From positions 1 through 64,000 of the forward strand of contig CAZLPU010000018.1 in assembly GCA_964561475.1 (NCBI GenBank): a stretch of DNA of 64,000 bases, written 5' to 3'. The position numbers and the translations under genes were made by a program. This stretch comes from CAYUYV01 sp964561475 (GTDB lineage: Bacteria; Pseudomonadota; Alphaproteobacteria; JAJFIK01). Below, piece by piece: positions 43,439 to 52,854 of this stretch (within the stretch, counting starts at the first letter, position 1; the number at the start of each line of letters is the position of its first letter). The notes under the pieces are model-generated. The model saw nothing but the letters and a program-made list of their open reading frames with translations. It was not told the DNA's origin and did not search any database.

Positions 43439-45697
43439 TCAGAACCGGGTGAAACCATAGAGCAGCAGGGCCAGGGCCAGGCTGATGCCCGCCAGGCCGG
43501 TGAGCAGGAAACCGATGACACTGCCCACGGCCTGGGGTTTCTCCTTATCCCGGCTGGCGACCAGGGTGAGCATGATCGTCAGCACGCCAAAGACCCCGGC
43601 GGCAAGCCCGGCCCAGGTGAACCATTCCACCCAATAGAAGGCTCCCAGCAGGGGCATGCTTTCGATCGCCTCAAAGCTCAGATAATAGCCGACACCGATG
43701 CCGAACAGCGCGCCACTGCCACTCACGGCAGTCAGCCAGGCAATGATCCGTGCACCACCGGTGGGGTTGGCATCCTCTCCGTCGATCAGCCGCCCGATGG
43801 GGGCGAATGTCAGAACCAGGGCGCTCAGGATCAGGATGACCGCACTGAAGGCCAGCATCCCGCCGGGCACTGCAACGGACCGGGGTTCCTCCAGGAAGGA
43901 GGCCGCCAATGCCGGCAATGCACCGTTCACATAGAGCGGACCAGTGAAGTCCGGACGGTCCCGCCCATCGGCGCAGCTCGTGTCCACGGGCACCGTCGGA
44001 TTGTCGAAAAACGCCGTGAGCAGATCACCGGCACACTCCACGGAGCGGGTCGGTCCGTGGCCCGCATAGGGGAACACGATGACCGAGCCGGTGTTCAGGT
44101 TGGCAAAGCCCGGTGCGATTTCCTCGGCGAACTCGGGCGGGGTGATCGGGTCCATATCCCCGTTGGCAATCAGGGCCGGCACGTCCGTGGAGATGGGACG
44201 ATAATCCGCGTCAGGCCGAGGCGGGATCCCGGCGGCCGCGCATTCATCGCTCAAGTTCCGGAAGGTATCGGCACCGGGCATGCGCAAGGACAGTTTCGGA
44301 TAATCCACCTGATCCTGGCGCACGGCCTCGCCATAGGCCATGGCCCAACCGTCCCGGCACAGAAGAGCAGCCTGCATTCCGGGGCTGGAGCTGGCGGAAT
44401 AGCCACCGCTCGCGGTGAGGATCCGGAACCGCTCATAGTCACGGGTCTCAACAATATCCGCCAGGGCACTGATGAAAGCAGGCATGGCCGGATAGTGATC
44501 CTGCTCATACAGCATCAGGAAAGGCAGCCCACCAACCAGTTCGGCAAAGTACCAGGCGCTCCCCTTGGGAAACAGCTCCGTATCCACCGCCTGTACGACG
44601 ATGGGATCGGCATTGACCGCGACCAGGGCGTCCCGGAGGCGTTCGACGAAATTGGGGAAGTTCGCGGCGCACTGATCATCCCGCCCGCAGGCTCCGGCGA
44701 GTTTCTCCAGAACCTGGCTGTAGCTGCGGGACGATCTCAGAAACTCCGTATTGAAATCCCGGTCCAGGGGCACGATTGCGTCCAGCACGATCGACCGGAT
44801 CCCGCCTTCGTCTTCCTTCAGATAGGCCTGGCCCAGATAGGATCCGTAGGAAATGCCCCAGATATTCCATTGGAATTCGAAGGTGGGATCATTGCGGTTC
44901 GCCCGCTCCCGGCGCTCGAGGGCAAGCCGCAGGGAACGCACATCCCGGGCATTCTCAATGGTGGAATACCCATTCAAATCCACGCCCTTGGCGCTGGCGG
45001 CTTCCAGGCAGGCCTTCATTTGAGCGATAAAGGCCGGCCCCCGCTCTTCCACGGTCTCGACATTGCTGACCATAGGGTTGCGGGCGCCAACAAAGGGACA
45101 GAAGTCCCCGGAAAAGCCGATGCCACGCTGCTCGAGAAGATAAAGCGCCCGGTGTTTGAGGACGCCGTGGTCTTTCAGACGGCGGACATAGGGATCCACT
45201 TTCACGCTGGGTCCGCCGGTCAGATACAGCACCGGGTCTTCCCGGACCGCAGACTGATTATCGTCTTCCGGTGTGGCCTCGATCTTCACCACATGCAGTT
45301 CGATCATCCGGGACGCCGGATCTTCCCGGTTTTCCGGAACCCTCAGCAGGCTGCAGGAAATCTCCCCCGGCTTATAGTCGATGGTCTCGTTGAAGGGGCA
45401 GACAATGTTCGTAAGCGTGAGCGGGTCCCGGGCATACAGATCATTGGCCGGGTCAAGGGCGAGAGCCGGCTCGCCGGTACCGGTTTCCCCCGAGCCCGGA
45501 TCGCCCGCCTCTGGATCATCAGCCTCCTCCTCGTCGAGAAGCTCCAGGGCGGGCTCGTCTTGCGCGGTCTGTTGCAGGGCCGCCATGCCGGGCAGGGGCA
45601 CCGGCGCCCGCTCCTGCTGGGGCCAGTAGAGGTAGCCCAGAAAGGTGAGACCGGCCAGAATGAACGCAGCCAAGAGCGCCCTGATGAAAGCAAGCAT
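43439..45697 (-). CDS. Membrane-bound alpha/beta hydrolase (TAP-like peptidase)
   Basis: A 752-residue protein. An N-terminal membrane anchor (ALLAAFILAGLTFLGYLYW) is followed by an acidic linker and an alpha/beta-hydrolase domain. The latter has YLTGGPSVKVDPYV, the nucleophile elbow WGISYGSYLG (GxSxG), the acid in IANGDMDPITPP and the base in PYAGHGPTRS, the layout of proline-iminopeptidase/tripeptidyl-aminopeptidase enzymes with a TAP-like C-terminal part. Four or five C-terminal helices (from AFSAVILILSALVLTFAP) form a membrane domain, an unusual addition. It probably cleaves short peptides at the outer face of the membrane. It lies upstream of the chimeric remnant on the same strand. Confidence 0.83.
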   Translation of the reverse strand: MLAFIRALLAAFILAGLTFLGYLYWPQQERAPVPLPGMAALQQTAQDEPALELLDEEEADDPEAGDPGSGETGTGEPALALDPANDLYARDPLTLTNIVCPFNETIDYKPGEISCSLLRVPENREDPASRMIELHVVKIEATPEDDNQSAVREDPVLYLTGGPSVKVDPYVRRLKDHGVLKHRALYLLEQRGIGFSGDFCPFVGARNPMVSNVETVEERGPAFIAQMKACLEAASAKGVDLNGYSTIENARDVRSLRLALERRERANRNDPTFEFQWNIWGISYGSYLGQAYLKEDEGGIRSIVLDAIVPLDRDFNTEFLRSSRSYSQVLEKLAGACGRDDQCAANFPNFVERLRDALVAVNADPIVVQAVDTELFPKGSAWYFAELVGGLPFLMLYEQDHYPAMPAFISALADIVETRDYERFRILTASGGYSASSSPGMQAALLCRDGWAMAYGEAVRQDQVDYPKLSLRMPGADTFRNLSDECAAAGIPPRPDADYRPISTDVPALIANGDMDPITPPEFAEEIAPGFANLNTGSVIVFPYAGHGPTRSVECAGDLLTAFFDNPTVPVDTSCADGRDRPDFTGPLYVNGALPALAASFLEEPRSVAVPGGMLAFSAVILILSALVLTFAPIGRLIDGEDANPTGGARIIAWLTAVSGSGALFGIGVGYYLSFEAIESMPLLGAFYWVEWFTWAGLAAGVFGVLTIMLTLVASRDKEKPQAVGSVIGFLLTGLAGISLALALLLYGFTRF

Positions 45698-45882
45698 AGC
45701 GAGTATCTCCCGGGGAACCGACGCAAATTTGGAAAAACGCCAATAGTATAGCGGATTGGCCCGGATGACGCGAATACTCCCATTCGGTTCTTGCCCCCGG
45801 TCACCGGGAGGGGTCGACGGTGCCCTGTTGGAGACCTAAGCTCAGGGCTCGCGGGCGTCGACCGGCCAGGAAAGGTGTTGAA

Positions 45883-46752
45883 ATGGAGCCGCAATCCCAA
45901 GGCACACGGGCCGCAGCGATCCTCCGCTTCGTTCTGTTCTGGGGACTGGTGGCCCTGGCGGTCTACTGGGTCCTCCGCCCGGGACTGAATGATGTGTTCG
46001 AAACCGAGGCCTATGCCTTTCCCCTCGAACTGCGGCCCCCCGAACTGCGGCCCCTCGAATTGCCTGGGGCGCAGCCAACCGTCCGGATTTCCGGGCGCGC
46101 CTTCGCGGAGAGCCTTGGGGCAAATCTTTCGGCCATTGGCGTTGCGGTGGAGGGAGAGGATGCGGTCCTGACCCTCTCCGAGCCGAGCCCCACCCGGTTT
46201 GGCATCATCCGCTTGACGGGCCTGCCCGTGACCGAGGCCTCAAATTTCATCTTCACCCTGGATGTGGCACCGGTCTCCGCCGATGGCGGTGTCATCCAGA
46301 AATACCACGATCTGCGTACGGATTTCCGGGCTCTGGTCCTGGGGCGCAATGGTGATGTCTGGATGGAAACCCGCTACCGGGAAATCGGCGACACGGACAT
46401 GTGGCACCGCTCCTCCCACCGCCGCTCAGGCCCTGACCTGGGGATCGCCGGGGAAAATCCCGGCGCGTCCCTGGCGGTGTGGAATCGCAACGGCACGGCG
46501 GGCTTTTATGTCAACGGTGCGCTTTACCACAGCTTCCGGCATATGCCTTTGGCGCCGGTGCCGGACGACCCCGGCGCCATCGGGATCTATATCGAAGGCG
46601 GCGCAGAGATCCGCATCAAGAGCATTTCCGTGTTTGATTTGGGCCGCGATGAGACAGACCCCTCCGCCCATATTTCAGTGTCTGACACGCGCGCCCCAAC
46701 CGACTTGTCCCTCACCCTCGAGTTTGTCGAATTCGACACCGGCGAGAGGTGA
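45883..46752 (+). CDS. Membrane-anchored protein of unknown function
   Basis: A 289-residue protein with one N-terminal helix (ILRFVLFWGLVALAVYWVLR) and an extracytoplasmic, beta-rich domain. A duplicated pentapeptide (ELRPP ELRPL) follows the helix, encoded by a 15-bp repeat. The later part (DVWMETRYREIG, AVWNRNGTAGFYVNGALYHSF, IGIYIEGGAEIRIKSISVFDLG) reads like a jelly-roll or lectin-like fold, but no family is recognised. AGGAAAGGTG precedes the ATG at 45883. It is divergent from the hydrolase gene and convergent with the amino-acid ABC operon. Confidence 0.65.
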   Translation: MEPQSQGTRAAAILRFVLFWGLVALAVYWVLRPGLNDVFETEAYAFPLELRPPELRPLELPGAQPTVRISGRAFAESLGANLSAIGVAVEGEDAVLTLSEPSPTRFGIIRLTGLPVTEASNFIFTLDVAPVSADGGVIQKYHDLRTDFRALVLGRNGDVWMETRYREIGDTDMWHRSSHRRSGPDLGIAGENPGASLAVWNRNGTAGFYVNGALYHSFRHMPLAPVPDDPGAIGIYIEGGAEIRIKSISVFDLGRDETDPSAHISVSDTRAPTDLSLTLEFVEFDTGER

Positions 46753-46799
46753 TCTGGTGCATGGGCAGGTTCAAGCGGACCGATTCAGGTCCGTGAGTT

Positions 46800-47603
46800 T
46801 CAATTCCCAAGGATCTGGCTGAGGAAGAGTTTGGTGCGCTCGTGTTCGGGGGCCTTGAAGAAGGTCTCCGGCGGGGCGGTCTCAATGATTTCGCCTCCAT
46901 CCATGAAGACAATCCGGTCGGCCACCTGCCCGGCAAAGCCCATTTCGTGGGTCACCACCACCATGGTCATACCGGTGCCCGCAAGGTCGATCATGACATC
47001 GAGCACCTCACGGATCATTTCCGGATCGAGCGCCGAGGTGGGCTCATCGAACAGCATCACCCGGGGTTCCATGCACAGGGCCCGGGCAATGGCCACCCGC
47101 TGCTGCTGACCGCCCGAAAGCTGGCCCGGAAATTTTTCCGCCTGTTCCGGAATATACACCCGCTCCAGATAGGCCATGGCCCGCGCGGCCGCATCCTTGC
47201 GGCTCAGGCCCAGAACATGCATGGGCGAGAGGGTGCAGTTTTCCAGAACGCTCAGATGGGGGAAGAGATTGAAGTTCTGGAACACCATGCCCACGTCCCG
47301 GCGCACGGCGCGGATCCGGGCCGGACTGTCGGTGACTTCCACACCCTCGACGCTGATCCGTCCCCGTTCAAAGGATTCAAGCCGGTTGATACACCGGATC
47401 AGGGTGGATTTGCCGGACCCGGACGGCCCGCAGACCACGATCCGTTCCCCCCGGTCCACGGTCAGGTCGATGGCCTTGAGGGCGTGGAACCTGCCGAACC
47501 ATTTGTGCACCCCCTCAATCTCGATCATGGGTCGGCCCTGCCTTGGATCCTGGACTTGAGCCCCGCCTTGCACCATTGCGTTATCCGATCCCGTTTTTGT
47601 CAT
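46800..47603 (-). CDS. aapP: Amino-acid ABC transporter ATPase (AapP-type)
   Basis: A 267-residue polar-amino-acid ABC ATPase. Walker A is CGPSGSGKST, Q-loop VGMVFQNFNLFPHL, signature LSGGQQQRVAIARAL, Walker B VMLFDEPTSALDPEM and switch THEMGF. It is the last gene of a four-gene operon (binding protein, two permeases, ATPase) of the general L-amino-acid uptake type. The ATG at 47603 has AAGGGAAGGG upstream; an earlier ATG at 47636 overlaps the permease end. Confidence 0.93.
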   Translation of the reverse strand: MTKTGSDNAMVQGGAQVQDPRQGRPMIEIEGVHKWFGRFHALKAIDLTVDRGERIVVCGPSGSGKSTLIRCINRLESFERGRISVEGVEVTDSPARIRAVRRDVGMVFQNFNLFPHLSVLENCTLSPMHVLGLSRKDAAARAMAYLERVYIPEQAEKFPGQLSGGQQQRVAIARALCMEPRVMLFDEPTSALDPEMIREVLDVMIDLAGTGMTMVVVTHEMGFAGQVADRIVFMDGGEIIETAPPETFFKAPEHERTKLFLSQILGN

Positions 47604-47632
47604 GGACACGCCCTTCCCTTTCACCGGCCCCA

Positions 47633-48790
47633 TCACCGCAGTTCACTTTGGGCGAGCCGCTTCTCAAGCCAGAGGGAATAGCGGGACATGGCGTAACAGA
47701 AGACCCAGAACACAAGCGCCACGAAAGCATAGACTTCGAATTTCCGGCCGAGCCAGTCCTGGTTGGTCAGGGTCTGTTCGCCGATGCCGACCAGATCCAG
47801 AAGACCGATGGCATAGAAGACGAGGCTTGTGTCCTTGAACAGACCGATGAAGGTGTTGACGATGCCCGGGATCGAAACCTTCAGGGCCTGGGGCAGCACA
47901 ATGAACCCGGTCACCTGCCAGTAGCCGAGCCCCAGGGCGCGGGCCGCCTCCGCCTGCCCCCGGCCCACCGCCTGAAGCCCGCCCCGGATCACCTCCGCCA
48001 TATAGGCCGACGCAAACAGGGAAATGACGATCAGGGCCCTGGTGAGTTTACTCAAGGACAGGTCCTCCGGCAGGAACAGAGGCAGCATCACCGAGGCGAA
48101 AAACAGGAGGGTGATCAACGGCACCCCCCGCACCAGTTCAATGAAACCGGTGCACAGCATCCGGATCACCGGCAGGTCGGACGCGCGCCCAAGGGCCAGA
48201 AGGATGCCGAGGGGCAGGGAGAACAGAATGCCGGTGAACCCGATGATCAGGGTCAAAAGCAATCCGCCCCACATGCTGTCAGGGACCGGCGTCAACCCCA
48301 GGCCCCCGGCAATGAGCCAGTAGGCGAGAAGAGGATAGACGGCTGAGAAGGCCAGCAGGAGGCGGCGGGCGGGCAGCTCCCAGAACAGAAGGGGCGCCAG
48401 GGCCAGGGGCAGAAGAAGTGCCGTGAGCAGAAGCCGCCAGCTTTCTTCATCCGGGTAGAAACTGTACAGAAACAGCCGCCAGCGTTCCCCGATCACCGCC
48501 CAGCAGGCACCATCCGTCTCGCAACCGAGCCGGTTCTCAGCCACAAAGTCCGCATCGAACCAGGCCCATTGGAGAAATCCCGAGGCGATCCAGACAATCA
48601 GGATCAGGAGGGACGCGGTGACGAAACTGTTCACCGGAGCCGCCACAATGGCCCGCCACGCCTGCGCGGGCAGCCCCGCCGTCTCCCGGGGCGGCGGCAG
48701 ATCCGGGAACCGGCCCGGATCATGGCGGGCGCGGCTGTAGACGTCGTCGTCAGCCGCGCCGGACCTGATTGCTGAGGATATGCCGCCCAT
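47633..48790 (-). CDS. aapM: Amino-acid ABC transporter permease (AapM-type)
   Basis: A 385-residue permease. A long N-terminal helical and periplasmic section precedes the BPD_transp_1 domain (GGLLLTLIIGFTGILFSLPLGILLALGR) with the EAA loop VGRGQAEAARALGLGYWQVTGFIVLPQALK. The length matches AapM rather than shorter HisM-type permeases. GGAG precedes the ATG at 48790. It pairs with the upstream AapQ-type permease to form the channel. Confidence 0.92.
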   Translation of the reverse strand: MGGISSAIRSGAADDDVYSRARHDPGRFPDLPPPRETAGLPAQAWRAIVAAPVNSFVTASLLILIVWIASGFLQWAWFDADFVAENRLGCETDGACWAVIGERWRLFLYSFYPDEESWRLLLTALLLPLALAPLLFWELPARRLLLAFSAVYPLLAYWLIAGGLGLTPVPDSMWGGLLLTLIIGFTGILFSLPLGILLALGRASDLPVIRMLCTGFIELVRGVPLITLLFFASVMLPLFLPEDLSLSKLTRALIVISLFASAYMAEVIRGGLQAVGRGQAEAARALGLGYWQVTGFIVLPQALKVSIPGIVNTFIGLFKDTSLVFYAIGLLDLVGIGEQTLTNQDWLGRKFEVYAFVALVFWVFCYAMSRYSLWLEKRLAQSELR

Positions 48791-48794
48791 GGTC

Positions 48795-49991
48795 TCAGCG
48801 CTCCTTCAACCGGATCGCCCGGTTATAGAGGTTCATCGCCAGGGCGATCAGAAGGCTGATGGTGAGATAGAACAGCATGGCCAGAAATATGGTCTCGATG
48901 GCCTGCCCGGTCTGGTTCAGGGTGGTGCCGCCAAAGGTGTTCATCAGATCAGGATAGCCGATCACGACGCCCAGGGAGGAATTCTTGGTGAGGTTGAGGT
49001 ACTGACTGGTCAGGGGCGGGATGATTACGCGCAGGGCCTGGGGCAGGACCACAAGACCCGTGACCTTGCCCGGCGGCAGACCCAGGGCCTCAGCCGCCTC
49101 CCGCTGACCCCGGTCCACGGCCTGAATCCCGGCCCGGACGATCTCGGCAATGAAAGCGGCGGCGTAGAAGGTAAGAGCCGCCAGAAGGGCCAGGAAGGCA
49201 GGCACAATGGTGATGCCGCCTTGAAAATTGAACCGTCCCGCCTGGGGCACTTCCCAGGCCAGGGGCGCACCGAGAAGCAGGAACACCGCTATGGGCAGAC
49301 CCAAGACAAGACCGGCCTGTCCAAGGGCCATCCGTATCCGGAGAGCAGTGCCCGCGGTGCGGGGCATAAGGGTGCGCAGCCACAGGGCACCGGCAATGCC
49401 CAGGGCCAGTGCCAGCCAGACCCAGCCAAATCCCTCACCGAACAGGGGCCGGGGCAGTTCAAGGCCCCGATTGTTCAGAAAGATCACATCCCCAAGGCTG
49501 ATACTGCCAGCCCGCACCGTGGGCAGAGCCTGGAACAGCGCATACCAGACCAGGATTTGCAGCACCAGGGGCACATTGCGGATCAGCTCCACATAGCCAG
49601 CCACCAGCCTGGACGCGAGCCAGTTGGGCGACAGGCGGACGATACCCAGGATCACCCCCAGAACCGTGGCCAGGACCACACCCAGGACCGATACGAGCAG
49701 GGTGTTCAGGACCCCGATGAGAAAGACACGGCCATGGGTGTCGCCGAACTCGTAATCGATCAGGGTAAAGGCGATGTCATAATTGGCGGGATCGGAGAGG
49801 AAACCGAACCCGCTGGCAATCCCCCTCGCCTCCAGATTGGACACCGCATTGGTGGCCAGGATAGCCAGACCCGCCATCACCAGAGCCAGAACCAGGGCCT
49901 GCACCGTCAGGTTCCACCAGGAGCCCGCGGAAAGCCGCCACCAGGGCCGGTCTCCGGGAGGGCTCCCGGAAGGAGACTGGGAAAGGGCCAT
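48795..49991 (-). CDS. aapQ: Amino-acid ABC transporter permease (AapQ-type)
   Basis: A 398-residue permease. LIGVLNTLLVSVLGVVLATVLGVILGI starts the permease domain, with a long insert before the EAA loop VDRGQREAAEALGLPPGKVTGLVVLPQALR and the conserved NLTKNSSLGVVIGYPDL end. The start at 49991 lies 4 bases after the binding-protein stop; a longer frame to 50033 would overlap that gene. GAGGTG is directly adjacent to the ATG. Confidence 0.92.
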   Translation of the reverse strand: MALSQSPSGSPPGDRPWWRLSAGSWWNLTVQALVLALVMAGLAILATNAVSNLEARGIASGFGFLSDPANYDIAFTLIDYEFGDTHGRVFLIGVLNTLLVSVLGVVLATVLGVILGIVRLSPNWLASRLVAGYVELIRNVPLVLQILVWYALFQALPTVRAGSISLGDVIFLNNRGLELPRPLFGEGFGWVWLALALGIAGALWLRTLMPRTAGTALRIRMALGQAGLVLGLPIAVFLLLGAPLAWEVPQAGRFNFQGGITIVPAFLALLAALTFYAAAFIAEIVRAGIQAVDRGQREAAEALGLPPGKVTGLVVLPQALRVIIPPLTSQYLNLTKNSSLGVVIGYPDLMNTFGGTTLNQTGQAIETIFLAMLFYLTISLLIALAMNLYNRAIRLKER

Positions 49992-49995
49992 CACC

Positions 49996-51063
49996 TCAAC
50001 GCACCGGAGGGGCGTACTGGAGACCGCCGTCATTCCACGGACGGTTCAGCCCCCGCTCCAGTTTCAGGATGCTGCCCTCGCCCAGATTGGCCTCGAAGAT
50101 CTCACCGTAATGGCCCACGGCAGCGATGATGTCATAGGCCCATTCCGGGCGCAGGCCCAGTTCCACGCCCAGGGCGCCTTCCGCGCCCAGGAACCGGCGC
50201 ACTTCGGGATTGGTGGCATTGGCCCGCTTCTCGGCCACGTTGTCGCGGGTGATCCCGTGCTCCTCGGCGATCATCAGGGCAAAGAGGGTCCAGCGCACCA
50301 CATCTTCCCACGCGGCATCCCCCTCGCGTACCGCCGGGCCCAGGGGCTCCTTGGAAATGATCTCATCCAGGATGACATGGGCCTCCGGGTCGGGCAGGGT
50401 CGTGCGCAGGGAGGCGAGGCCGGAGACATCGGTGGTGTAGGCGTCGCACGCCTCAGCCAGATAGTTGGTGCGCACCTCGTCGATGGTGCGGATGACGATG
50501 CTCTCGAAGGAAAGCCTCCGGGTCCGGAAGAAATCCGCCAGATTGAGTTCCGTGGTGGTGCCGGTCTGGACACAGATCCGGGCCCCGTCCAGATCCTTGA
50601 TGGTGGTCACGCCCAGGGCCTTGGGCACGATGAATCCCTGGCCGTCATAATAGTTCACCCCGACGAAGTTGAGCCCTAGGGTGGTGTCCCGGGACAGGCT
50701 CCAGGTGGTGTTGCGCGACAGGACATCGACTTCCCCGGACTGGATGGCGGTGAACCGCTCCGCGGGGCTCAGGGTCGTGAAAGTCAGCTTGTCCTTGTCG
50801 CCGAACACCGCTGCGGCCAGGGCCCGGCAGAAATCCACATCAAAGCCCCGCCAGTTGCCGTCATTGTCCACCTCCGCAAAGCCGGTGAGGCCGGTGTTGA
50901 TCCCGCATTTCAGGCTGCCCCGCTCCTTGATCACCTCAAGAAGATCGGCCCGGGCCGGGAGGGTGGCGGCACACAGGGCCAGGATACCCAGCGCGCAGAC
51001 GCGGAGGATGGGGCTGGGGGTCGAACGGCTCAGAAGGCCGCTCCAACGGCTCGAAATCGTCAT
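49996..51063 (-). CDS. aapJ: Amino-acid ABC transporter binding protein (AapJ-type)
   Basis: A 355-residue periplasmic binding protein. The signal peptide (VCALGILALCAATLPARA) is followed by LEVIKERGSLKCGINTGLTGFAEVDNDGNWRGFDVDFCRALAAAVFGD, the signature of the polar-amino-acid SBP_bac_3 family. The VRWTLFALMIAEEHGIT and RPEWAYDIIAAVGHYGEIFE segments are typical of AapJ. GAGAGGGGAGAG lies 4-5 bases before the ATG at 51063. It heads the operon and delivers broad-specificity L-amino acids. Nitrogen control is expected from homologues, but no site was identified. Confidence 0.94.
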   Translation of the reverse strand: MTISSRWSGLLSRSTPSPILRVCALGILALCAATLPARADLLEVIKERGSLKCGINTGLTGFAEVDNDGNWRGFDVDFCRALAAAVFGDKDKLTFTTLSPAERFTAIQSGEVDVLSRNTTWSLSRDTTLGLNFVGVNYYDGQGFIVPKALGVTTIKDLDGARICVQTGTTTELNLADFFRTRRLSFESIVIRTIDEVRTNYLAEACDAYTTDVSGLASLRTTLPDPEAHVILDEIISKEPLGPAVREGDAAWEDVVRWTLFALMIAEEHGITRDNVAEKRANATNPEVRRFLGAEGALGVELGLRPEWAYDIIAAVGHYGEIFEANLGEGSILKLERGLNRPWNDGGLQYAPPVR

Positions 51064-51309
51064 GGGTCTCTCCCCTCTCAGCCATCCCGGTCGGTTCCGG
51101 CCAGCTCCGTGGCGCCAAATCACCACTCCGACTTTAAGGACCGGTTCGAATTGGTCAAAGGGGCCGGGCGGTTCTCGGGTGCTGACATCCCCCCCCCAAC
51201 ACCCCCACACCGAGCCATTGGGCAACCCCCACTGGTCAAGCCCCTCGCCTCCCGATAGCAATCTGCGCCATAGTGGACATGGTTACGGGTCAGGGAGGAC
51301 GAAACCGGC

Positions 51310-52854
51310 ATGGAAAAAACACAGACCACGGAGCCGGAGGCGAGGCCTGGGACCGAACCAGTGCCGTTGTCGGGGCCGACCCGGGCCGCCCTGCTTTTCG
51401 CCCTGATGACCTTGGGCATCGGTATGTCCATGATGTTCGCCGTCGTGCCGCCTCTTGGCCGGGAAGCGGGGCTTTCCGAGCTGGAAACCGGGCTGGTGCT
51501 GGCGATCTCGGCTCTTTTCTATGCGGTGACGACACCCTTCTGGGCGCGGCTGGCGGAGCGTGTGGGCCGCAAGAAGGTGATGGTGTTCTCTCTCATGGCG
51601 GCCGGCCTGAGCAATCTGGCCTTTGCCTGGGTGATCAATGCCGCCCTCCAGGGGCTCATCGCCACGGGCATGATCTTTTTCACCTTCACCGCCGTGCGCC
51701 TGAGTTTCGGTCTTCTGACCCCGGGATTTCACCCGGCTTCCATGGCCATGGTGGCGGAATCCTCCACGGCCAAGGCCCGGGCCGCCGCCCTGGGCGCCCT
51801 GGGGGCGGCCATGGGCGTCGGGGCGATCTTGGGTCCGGCCCTGGCGACGGTGCTCACGCCCCTGGGCGCGGTCGCGCCGATCCGGGGGGCTGGCGCCCTG
51901 TCCCTGACCGCTGCCCTGGTGGTCATTGTTCTGGTCCGCGAACAGCGGCCCGTGGCGAGCGAAGACGTGGCCCGTCCGGCCCTGCCCCTGTTCCACCCCT
52001 CCATCGCGCCTCTGATGGTGCTGCTGGCGGTCTATTTCGTCGGGCTTGCGGGCTTTCAGCAGACCTTCGCCTTCATGCTCCAGGACACCCTCGCCCTGGA
52101 CACCATCAAAGCCGCCCAGCTTGCAGGGATAGGGTTCATGGTGATTTCCGTGGCGTCCCTGGCCACCCAGTTCGGGTATGTCAGCGTGCGCAAGCCCCCA
52201 CCCCGCACCATGCTGCGCTGGGGTCTGGGTCTCGTGGCGGCGGGCTATCTGGGCGCCGCTTTCGCGCCTGAGTTCTGGATCCTGTGTGTCTGTCTCTTTC
52301 TCATGGGCACGGGCGGTGCCCTCGCGGTCCCCGGCGCCAACGCCATGGGATCCATCAGGGCACCGGACGGCTATCAAGGTGCGGCGGTGGGCCTTATGGC
52401 CAGCGCGCCGCCCACGGGGTTCGTCGCAGGCCCGGTCCTGGGCGCCTGGCTCTATCAGATCGACCCTCACCTGCCCTTGCTGAGCGCCGGCGGCGCGGTC
52501 GCCCTTCTGGCGGTGGCCAGCCTGAAACTCAAATCCACCATGCCCGGGGGCGACCCTTTGGACGGGGGACCGATCCAGCGGGTCTCGAATCACGGGCGAT
52601 CCTGGAGCGGGCGCATATCCCGTCCCTTTGCCGGTGGCGGACGGCCCGGCGAAGCGTGGGACCTGGGCGGACTACAGGCAGCGAAGAGCTTTGACGGCAA
52701 ACATTTTGATGGCAAACGGGGAGACCAGGGATGGGATCGGACGAGGAGCACGGGAGAGGCGCAGACAACACCATCCGCCAAGACCGGGACGGAGCCCCAA
52801 CCGGTGACCAGCCCCAGCCCGCGACCCGATCCAAAGCCCAAGCTACCCGTCTAG
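51310..52854 (+). CDS. MFS multidrug-type permease with disordered tail
   Basis: A 514-residue major-facilitator permease. The 12-helix part ends near residue 410. Motif A is FWARLAERVGRKKVM. The second half has FVAGPVLGAWLYQI (motif C-like). The substrate is unknown. The last about 90 residues are hydrophilic, Gly/Pro/Lys-rich and include a duplicated SFDGKHFDGK. The final 124 bp overlap the start of the downstream metC-like gene in another frame, an exceptionally long same-strand overlap. Confidence 0.85.
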   Translation: MEKTQTTEPEARPGTEPVPLSGPTRAALLFALMTLGIGMSMMFAVVPPLGREAGLSELETGLVLAISALFYAVTTPFWARLAERVGRKKVMVFSLMAAGLSNLAFAWVINAALQGLIATGMIFFTFTAVRLSFGLLTPGFHPASMAMVAESSTAKARAAALGALGAAMGVGAILGPALATVLTPLGAVAPIRGAGALSLTAALVVIVLVREQRPVASEDVARPALPLFHPSIAPLMVLLAVYFVGLAGFQQTFAFMLQDTLALDTIKAAQLAGIGFMVISVASLATQFGYVSVRKPPPRTMLRWGLGLVAAGYLGAAFAPEFWILCVCLFLMGTGGALAVPGANAMGSIRAPDGYQGAAVGLMASAPPTGFVAGPVLGAWLYQIDPHLPLLSAGGAVALLAVASLKLKSTMPGGDPLDGGPIQRVSNHGRSWSGRISRPFAGGGRPGEAWDLGGLQAAKSFDGKHFDGKRGDQGWDRTRSTGEAQTTPSAKTGTEPQPVTSPSPRPDPKPKLPV

